This document shows positions 6,817-11,821 of a stretch of DNA of 11,821 nucleotides, piece after piece; position 1 is the stretch's first letter, and each line of letters begins with the position of its first letter. Location of the stretch: assembly GCA_016256075.1 (NCBI GenBank), contig SDVU01000622.1, positions 1-11,821 on the forward strand. Reading direction: 5' to 3'. Origin of the DNA: Dictyocoela muelleri (lineage: Eukaryota > Microsporidia). The translations under genes were made by a program, and so were the position numbers. The notes beneath the pieces are model-generated. The model ran no database searches and was not told the DNA's origin. It worked only from the letters and a program-made list of their open reading frames with translations.

Positions 6817-9800
6817 TCATTCAATCTCAATTTCTCGATTAATCCATCTTTCTACAATTGACAAATATCGTTCATCATAAACACACTTGTTCAAAATAAA
6901 TTCAATAAAATCGTTATTTTCAAGCCAATTAAAATTCTCATTTTCAACAACATTATCCATAAAAACGCGAAAAGTCTTATTCAGCTGAAAAGGAATTTTT
7001 CCAGCAATAAAACACATTCTAAGATTTTTATAAAGAAGAATCTTTTCTAAATTCTTAATATAATTGACATAATACTCTACAGGATGATATTCATTGAAAA
7101 ACTTTTCATCATAATCAAGATGTTCATAAATAAGAATCTTCGATATAACACCTCTAAATTTCATTCCAACATTTATTAAAGATATTTTATTTACATCCAT
7201 GGCATAACAAAAGCTATTTATAAAAATTTTTAATCGTTTATTGGTAAAGTGCAGTCCTATGTCTAATTTTTTATCATTATTTTCAAATAAAAAAATTTCT
7301 TCAACTTTATCGTATTTTATTTTTTTTAATATTTTTCCCTCGTTCATGATTATTTGGAAGATGCAGTTATCATTTTTTACTTCTAATAAAATTTGTAAAC
7401 CTGTTTTGTCGTATTGATAAAATGTTGAGTAAAAACAAAAGTTTTTAACATCAATTTCTATTGATATTGAAGAATTATATAGGGCTATTCCCGGTTTGAA
7501 TCTATTGCTAATAACTAGTTTGTTAAAAAGTCGATCTATCTTATCGTAATCCTTATTTCCCTTTTTACTTTCATAGACTATTTGATCAATAATTTCTTGA
7601 TTTTTCAAAAAAATATTCCAAAAATGGAAATATTTTTTATAAAAATAAGAATTTTTAAACATTTTTATCTCAGGACTTAAAAAATTATTTTTATTATTCT
7701 CTGATGATAATAAATCATTCTCTAATGATAATAAATCATTCTCTAATGATTTATTATTCTCTAATGATTTATTATTCTCTAATGATTTATTATTTTCTAA
7801 TGATTTATCATAATAATTTTGATCAATATCCTTTATAAATTGGTTTTTAAACCTTATTTCATTCTTATTTATCAATAATGGTTCAAGAATAGAGCTTAAA
7901 TCCAATTTATTATTAATTACCCCTTTATTATTAATAATTGGCTCTGAATTGCAATTTTTTATTTCAGGTATTTTTTTAAATTCATTTTTAAATTCATTTT
8001 TAAATTCATTTTTAAAAGACTCATTCATGATTTTCTCCTCACCCTCTTTTTTCTTTTCATTTAATTTTTTTATACTTTCTATTGAATTAAAAGATTTATC
8101 TTTATTGATTAAATTATTTAATAAAGTCATTTTCTTATCAGCATCTTTAGAAATACTTGATTTTTTATCAATCTTGTTAATCTTATCTTTTTCTTTAATT
8201 TTCTGATCATCATTTAACAACGTATTTAAAGATTCACTAACTTCATTTCTTTGTATGTATAACTTATAATTATTATTTAAATATGAATTTTCTTTTAACA
8301 ACGTATTTAAAGATTCACTAACTTCATTTCTTTGTAAGTATAACTTATAATTATTATTTAAATATGAATTTTCTTTTAATAACGTATTTAAAGATTCACT
8401 AACTTCATTTCTTTGTAAGTATAACTTATAATTATTATTTAAATATGAATTTTCAAATGATGATGTATATTTTGAAGAATTCATCTCAGAATATGTTTGA
8501 TCCTTATCATAAATATCTATTAATTGAGCCAATTTTTGTTCTTCGTTATTCAAATTTTTATCAAAATTTTCAATATCTTCATTTAGATCGTCCTTAAAAT
8601 CATCTTTTGAATTGGAGCTTTTATTAATCTGATTTATAGTTGTATTGCTTTTAAAATCAATTTCCTTCAAAAATAGTGAACTTAAATCAACTGGTTGTGA
8701 TTTATTTATAATTAAACTTGAATTTTTATTAATATCATCATTAATATTAATATCATTATTATTTATATAATTATTAATATCATTATTAAAATAATTATTA
8801 TTTATATAATTATCATCATTATTAATATCATTATTATTAAATTCATTAATATCATTATCATTAATATCATCATTATTAAATTCATTAATATCATCATTAT
8901 TAATATTAATATCATTAATGATATCAATTTCTGAACAATTTATTTGTTTTCTCATAATTACATTCCAATAATATTCAGAATTAAAAATATCATTTTCTTT
9001 TAATTTAGCTTCTAAAATTACCATATTTATTTTGGATCCTGAAAAAATTATACTTTTTATAGTTTCAATCATAAACAAATCAATTATATTATTGTTAAAA
9101 ACTATATTTAAGAACCTTAAAATGTATATATCAGCGAAATAATTTATAAAATTATAAATACCTTTCTCGTTCCTGTAGAAATTAATAAATTCGAAAATAA
9201 AATTTTCATGATTTTGAAGTATAAATGATTGTGTTGTTGTGTTTCGGCTTTTAAATATATTGGAATGTTTGTTAAGGATATTTTTTTGTGATTTTAAATT
9301 AGAGTTATCATTATTACCTAAAATAGAAATATATCCAGGTTTATTTTGAAAGTAAATATTGCTGTTGTTTGATGAATTTTTTTCAGAATCAAAATTATGA
9401 TCTTTGTTTTGCAGATAAAAAGATGTTGATAGATTTGTTAAATGACTATTATCATGAGTAATGCTATCATGAGTAATGCTATCATGATTAATGCTATCAT
9501 GATTAATGTTATCATGATTAATGCTATCATGATTAATGTTATCATGATTAATGTTATCATGATTAATGCTATCATGAGTAATATTGTTATACTTAGAGTT
9601 ATCATGAGTAATATTGTTATACTTAGTTCTATCATTATATGTCTTATTCTTAGTATTATTGTAATTATCATGTTTTATTTGAATTTCTATGATTTTTTCA
9701 AATAGTTTAAAAGTTAAATTTCGATTTTCAGGTAAAGAAAAAATAAAAAGCCTAATTTTTTCATACTCAACAATTCCTGTTTCTATTTCGCGACTTAACA

Positions 9801-11424
9801 TTTCTAATATTTTTATTATCATAAATTCTTTACTTTCTTTACTTTCTTTACTTTCATTATTCTGATTTTTAAAAATTTTTAACAAAATTTTCATACTTTT
9901 CTCAAAATTTTTATACTTTTTTGTAAGGTACGGAAAATAATGTGAAGATAAAATTTTTTTGAAAATATTTTGTGGTAATAATTCTATTTTGTCAATAATA
10001 AGCAATGCTTCAATAAAGTCGGAATCAATATTTTTACATTTAATTAGTGAATTATTTAATATTTGTCGTAGATATTCATTTTTTATTGAGTTTTTTTCAT
10101 TATTTATAAATTTAGAATTTGATATTATAAAAGACTTTATTAATGATTCAAATCCACTAATAATTAAAAAATCGAATAATTTTTGTGTGTGTATAATTTC
10201 CTTATCAAATGATGATGTTGAAATCTCCTTATCAAATGATGATGTTAAAATTTTCTTATCAAATGATGATGTTGAAATTTTATTATCTAATGATGATGTT
10301 AAAATCTCCTTATCAAATGATGATGTTAAAATCTCCTTATCAAATGATGATGTTGAAATTTCCTTATCAAATGATGATGTTAGATTCACCTTATCAAATG
10401 ATGATGTTAAAATTTCCTTATTTAGAATAAATAAACTAAGTGATGAAAATTTTATTAGACTAAGAAGTTGTTTATGTGAATTAATATTTTGAAGAATTTT
10501 TATTATTCCTTCGTAATTTTTACAATTTTTAAAGTTTAAATTTTTAATATTGAATAAGTCTTTGCTGGTATTCTTTATATTTAAAAAATATATATCTTCG
10601 TATTGATTTTCATCATTTATAGTAAAATTATCATTTAATAATTTCCACTTTTTCTTTATTTCATTTTTAATTATACTTTTTTCGTTTATATTTCGTTTTT
10701 TATATCTATATGTTTTATTTTCTAATTTCTTAGATTCAAAATGAGTTGAAATGATTTCAAGAAGCCAATTTTCAACAAAAATAGCAACATCCTTTAAGAC
10801 TTCATAATTGGGAATAAAAATATTTTCAGTTTTAGGTCTATTTTTTAGAGAAAAACTTAAAATCTCAACACATTGTTCAAAAGATAACCATTCCTTGCTA
10901 AACAAATAAGGAATGATACAATGTGTATCTTTATATATTACGGGAATATCAAAACTATACAAATCAGTATTTATACACAGCAAAAGATAACATTCTACGC
11001 AAACATCACTCTTTTTAAATTTAAGGTATTCTTCTGCTAAAATTAGTATTTCAAGATCCTTAATATCAGATTTTCGATATTCAGGAACATTCTTTAATTT
11101 TTCAATAGAAGTGAAATTGAACATTAAAAGACCAATTTTGAATATTAATTTGAAGAATTTTTCTGAATCTTTCTGATTTTCTATCAATTTAAATCCATTT
11201 GAGCAAGCGGAAATTAAAAATTCTTTAACTATGTCATCATCTATAAAATTAAATTCTATAATTATTTTTTCGGCTATTAATTCGTATTCATTTTTGATAT
11301 TGAGTGGAATATCTAATTTTGAATTTTTAGCGTTTTTATTAGGTTCAGGGAGAATGTAGTTCATGATTTTTTTTTGTACTAGTTTTTTTATATTTGTGCG
11401 AAAATTTTTAATAATTTCCGACAT
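6817..11424 (-). CDS. Large hypothetical protein (1535 aa) with seven internal repeat blocks and a possible ConA-like C-terminal region
   Basis: A single uninterrupted minus-strand frame runs from ATG (11424) to TGA (6817). An in-frame TAA lies seven codons upstream, so this is the first possible start. No signal peptide or clear membrane segment is visible. Residues 1-330 are hydrophobic-periodic and look helical, perhaps an alpha-solenoid. Residues 330-1250 are Asn/Asp/Ser/Lys-rich, with repeats at 337-408, 524-532, 599-658, 834-899, 991-1070, 1137-1148 and 1205-1243, separated by more complex stretches. Residues about 1280-1535 look folded. Within them, 1310-1440 alternate short strands (IALYNSSISIEIDV, LQILLEVKND, LKIFINS, MKFRGVISKILIYE) as in concanavalin A/LamG-like folds. 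BEACH proteins carry such a fold after a helical N-terminus, but the PH-BEACH-WD40 part is absent here and in the adjacent DNA, so that link is only a guess. The frame is intact despite many repeats, which suggests selection on the protein. Function is unknown. Confidence 0.93.
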   Translation of the reverse strand: MSEIIKNFRTNIKKLVQKKIMNYILPEPNKNAKNSKLDIPLNIKNEYELIAEKIIIEFNFIDDDIVKEFLISACSNGFKLIENQKDSEKFFKLIFKIGLLMFNFTSIEKLKNVPEYRKSDIKDLEILILAEEYLKFKKSDVCVECYLLLCINTDLYSFDIPVIYKDTHCIIPYLFSKEWLSFEQCVEILSFSLKNRPKTENIFIPNYEVLKDVAIFVENWLLEIISTHFESKKLENKTYRYKKRNINEKSIIKNEIKKKWKLLNDNFTINDENQYEDIYFLNIKNTSKDLFNIKNLNFKNCKNYEGIIKILQNINSHKQLLSLIKFSSLSLFILNKEILTSSFDKVNLTSSFDKEISTSSFDKEILTSSFDKEILTSSLDNKISTSSFDKKILTSSFDKEISTSSFDKEIIHTQKLFDFLIISGFESLIKSFIISNSKFINNEKNSIKNEYLRQILNNSLIKCKNIDSDFIEALLIIDKIELLPQNIFKKILSSHYFPYLTKKYKNFEKSMKILLKIFKNQNNESKESKESKEFMIIKILEMLSREIETGIVEYEKIRLFIFSLPENRNLTFKLFEKIIEIQIKHDNYNNTKNKTYNDRTKYNNITHDNSKYNNITHDSINHDNINHDNINHDSINHDNINHDSINHDSITHDSITHDNSHLTNLSTSFYLQNKDHNFDSEKNSSNNSNIYFQNKPGYISILGNNDNSNLKSQKNILNKHSNIFKSRNTTTQSFILQNHENFIFEFINFYRNEKGIYNFINYFADIYILRFLNIVFNNNIIDLFMIETIKSIIFSGSKINMVILEAKLKENDIFNSEYYWNVIMRKQINCSEIDIINDININNDDINEFNNDDINDNDINEFNNNDINNDDNYINNNYFNNDINNYINNNDININDDINKNSSLIINKSQPVDLSSLFLKEIDFKSNTTINQINKSSNSKDDFKDDLNEDIENFDKNLNNEEQKLAQLIDIYDKDQTYSEMNSSKYTSSFENSYLNNNYKLYLQRNEVSESLNTLLKENSYLNNNYKLYLQRNEVSESLNTLLKENSYLNNNYKLYIQRNEVSESLNTLLNDDQKIKEKDKINKIDKKSSISKDADKKMTLLNNLINKDKSFNSIESIKKLNEKKKEGEEKIMNESFKNEFKNEFKNEFKKIPEIKNCNSEPIINNKGVINNKLDLSSILEPLLINKNEIRFKNQFIKDIDQNYYDKSLENNKSLENNKSLENNKSLENDLLSLENDLLSSENNKNNFLSPEIKMFKNSYFYKKYFHFWNIFLKNQEIIDQIVYESKKGNKDYDKIDRLFNKLVISNRFKPGIALYNSSISIEIDVKNFCFYSTFYQYDKTGLQILLEVKNDNCIFQIIMNEGKILKKIKYDKVEEIFLFENNDKKLDIGLHFTNKRLKIFINSFCYAMDVNKISLINVGMKFRGVISKILIYEHLDYDEKFFNEYHPVEYYVNYIKNLEKILLYKNLRMCFIAGKIPFQLNKTFRVFMDNVVENENFNWLENNDFIEFILNKCVYDERYLSIVERWINREIEIE
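7698..7811 (-). repeat. In-gene 18/21-bp repeat encoding NKSLEN and LSLEND-type units
   Basis: Four 18-bp units (7740-7811) and two 21-bp units (7698-7739) lie head to tail, encoding residues about 1205-1243 of the large protein. The 21-bp form differs from the 18-bp form by a 3-bp length change, so the frame is kept. Confidence 0.9.
7981..8016 (-). repeat. In-gene 12-bp repeat encoding FKNE
   Basis: Three identical 12-bp copies (TTCATTTTTAAA on the plus strand) plus a partial copy at the edge encode FKNE tetrapeptides around residues 1137-1148. They follow a Lys/Glu-rich stretch that could form a short coiled coil. Confidence 0.9.
8216..8454 (-). repeat. In-gene 81-bp repeat, three near-identical copies of 27 residues
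   Basis: Copies start at 8216, 8297 and 8378 (plus-strand coordinates), exactly 81 bp apart. Each encodes a 27-residue unit containing NSYLNNNYKLYLQRNEVSES followed by LNTLLK. By eye the copies differ at only one or two bases each; one change gives Leu to Ile, and an AACAAC/AATAAC difference is silent. The unit is complex, not low-complexity, so it could be a short structural module. High nucleotide identity indicates a recent triplication. Confidence 0.95.
8728..8926 (-). repeat. In-gene Asn/Asp/Ile-rich low-complexity block
   Basis: About 66 residues (834-899) consist almost only of N, D and I with occasional E, F and Y, built from degenerate ATTAATATCATCATT-type words on the plus strand. 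The pattern DINEFNNDDIN is repeated. It is likely disordered and probably expanded by slippage. Confidence 0.9.
9451..9630 (-). repeat. In-gene 15-bp repeat encoding NHDSI/NHDNI pentapeptides
   Basis: Nine contiguous 15-bp copies of ATCATGATTAATGCT or close variants occupy 9451-9585. The end toward 9630 changes to a 30-bp higher-order unit (ATCATGAGTAATATT plus GTTATACTTAGAGTT), present twice at 9571-9630. The block encodes residues 599-658. Variants alternate Ser/Asn and Asn/Thr, and the His-Asp pair is constant. No reading frame on either strand is closed by this unit, which creates meaningless overlapping open frames. Confidence 0.95.
9829..9855 (-). repeat. In-gene 9-bp repeat encoding KES tripeptides
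   Basis: Three copies of TTTACTTTC (plus strand) encode a Lys-Glu-Ser run at residues 524-532 of the large protein. Confidence 0.85.
10202..10417 (-). repeat. In-gene 27-bp repeat, eight copies of an LTSSFDKEI nonapeptide
   Basis: Eight exact-length 27-bp units fill 10202-10417 and encode residues about 337-408. The core TTATCAAATGATGATGTT is conserved in nearly all copies, while the last third varies (LTSSFDKEI, STSSFDKEI, LTSSLDNKI, LTSSFDKVN). The Ser-rich TSSFDK motif could be a phosphorylation or short binding motif, but that is inference. The block sits at the boundary between the helical N-terminal region and the low-complexity middle. Confidence 0.95.
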
Positions 11425-11821
11425 TGTTTCAGAATTTACTAATTAGATTGACCGAAATAACATCTAAAACAATCCATGTTTTAAGACAAGATATAACATA
11501 ATATTAATAAGGATATAATTTAAATCCGCGAATCATGTTACTAATTTTAACATGTTATTAATTTTAACATGTTATTAATTTTAACATGTTATTAATTTTA
11601 TCCTTCCACAAATGCCGACAAAATAGATTTTTATCATCTATTTTTATTAATTTAGCAAGCTTTAAGTATAAATCGTATCAATTTTTTATTTATTCTAAAA
11701 TGAATTGTAATATTTGATTTTTTGGCACTAGTTTTTTATTTGGGGCACACAGAAACATTCTTATATTTTAGCTTACGAATAACCGAAATAATATTTTAAC
11801 TCCTCATTACTTACTACTATG
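11425..11821. other. Upstream spacer of the large gene, right window edge
   Basis: There is no gene within this stretch. It contains the 17-bp array described separately and two copies of an ACCGAAATA word (11451-11459 and 11782-11790), both followed by an A/T-rich stretch ending TAAAAC or TTTAAC. The window ends in ATG at 11819-11821, which might be the start of a divergent plus-strand gene. With no codons beyond it, this cannot be tested here. I do not see a CCC triplet directly before the ATG at 11424, unlike the two transposon-like starts to the left. Confidence 0.5.
11534..11600. repeat. Four tandem 17-bp units with an AACATGTT palindrome at each junction
   Basis: Units CATGTTATTAATTTTAA lie at 11534-11550 (one base different), 11551-11567, 11568-11584 and 11585-11600 (incomplete). 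Junctions between copies regenerate the palindrome AACATGTT. The array is 110-176 bp upstream of the large gene's start codon, in what should be its promoter region, so it may be a regulator-binding cluster or simply a young minisatellite. Confidence 0.9.

Noticed and set aside
9438-9705. Met/Ile-rich open frames on both strands across the 15-bp repeat
   Set aside because: A 15-bp unit without stops leaves several frames open at once, and the translations are pure repeat.
9959-10492. A 177-codon plus-strand open frame across the 27-bp repeats
   Set aside because: It is antisense to the intact large gene, and its repeat section exists only because a 27-bp unit keeps every frame constant. It is a shadow, as are the plus-strand frames at 10209-10430 and 7949-8206.

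Overview
This very AT-rich eukaryotic window is mostly transposon debris and gene-poor spacer, followed by one long, intact, intron-free gene. Several features point to a microsporidian with an expanded, transposon-rich genome (Hamiltosporidium would fit): an uninterrupted 4.6-kb coding region with strong A/T codon bias, Ty3/gypsy and DNA-transposon debris, a FLYWCH-like transposase start, CCC triplets just before start codons, and Asn/Asp/Ser/Lys-rich tandem repeats inside a protein. The taxon is inferred from style, not from a marker gene. I recognised no tRNA, rRNA or CRISPR.

Left part (1-2711). The first 110 bases, read on the minus strand, hold the first 36 codons of a protein resembling the start of a FLYWCH zinc finger. 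From about 130 to 2105 on the plus strand lies a 5'-truncated, heavily broken Ty3/gypsy pol fossil in the order reverse transcriptase, RNase H, integrase. Behind it, on the minus strand, sits the remnant of a helix-turn-helix transposase start (pogo or Tc1/mariner-like). A 91-bp imperfect palindrome lies about 30 bp upstream of that start and may be the terminus of the same element.

Middle (2712-6816). This 4.1 kb has no credible intact gene. It contains a perfect 28-bp inverted repeat (4315-4401), short coding-like scraps that look like decayed genes (best at 4660-4797 minus and 5591-6073 plus), a pair of related tandem arrays (31-bp and 36-bp units, 6080-6281) and an almost pure A/T tail next to the large gene.

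Right part (6817-11821). One 1535-codon gene on the minus strand fills most of this. Its N-terminal 330 residues look helical, and about 250 C-terminal residues look folded and include a beta-rich segment resembling a concanavalin A/LamG-like fold. The residues between carry seven separate low-complexity or tandem-repeat blocks with units of 9, 12, 15, 18/21, 27 and 81 bp, every unit a multiple of three so the frame is kept. The upstream spacer carries a 17-bp repeat with an AACATGTT palindrome at each junction. No function is established for this gene. I see no operon or pathway link between it and the transposon debris on the left.
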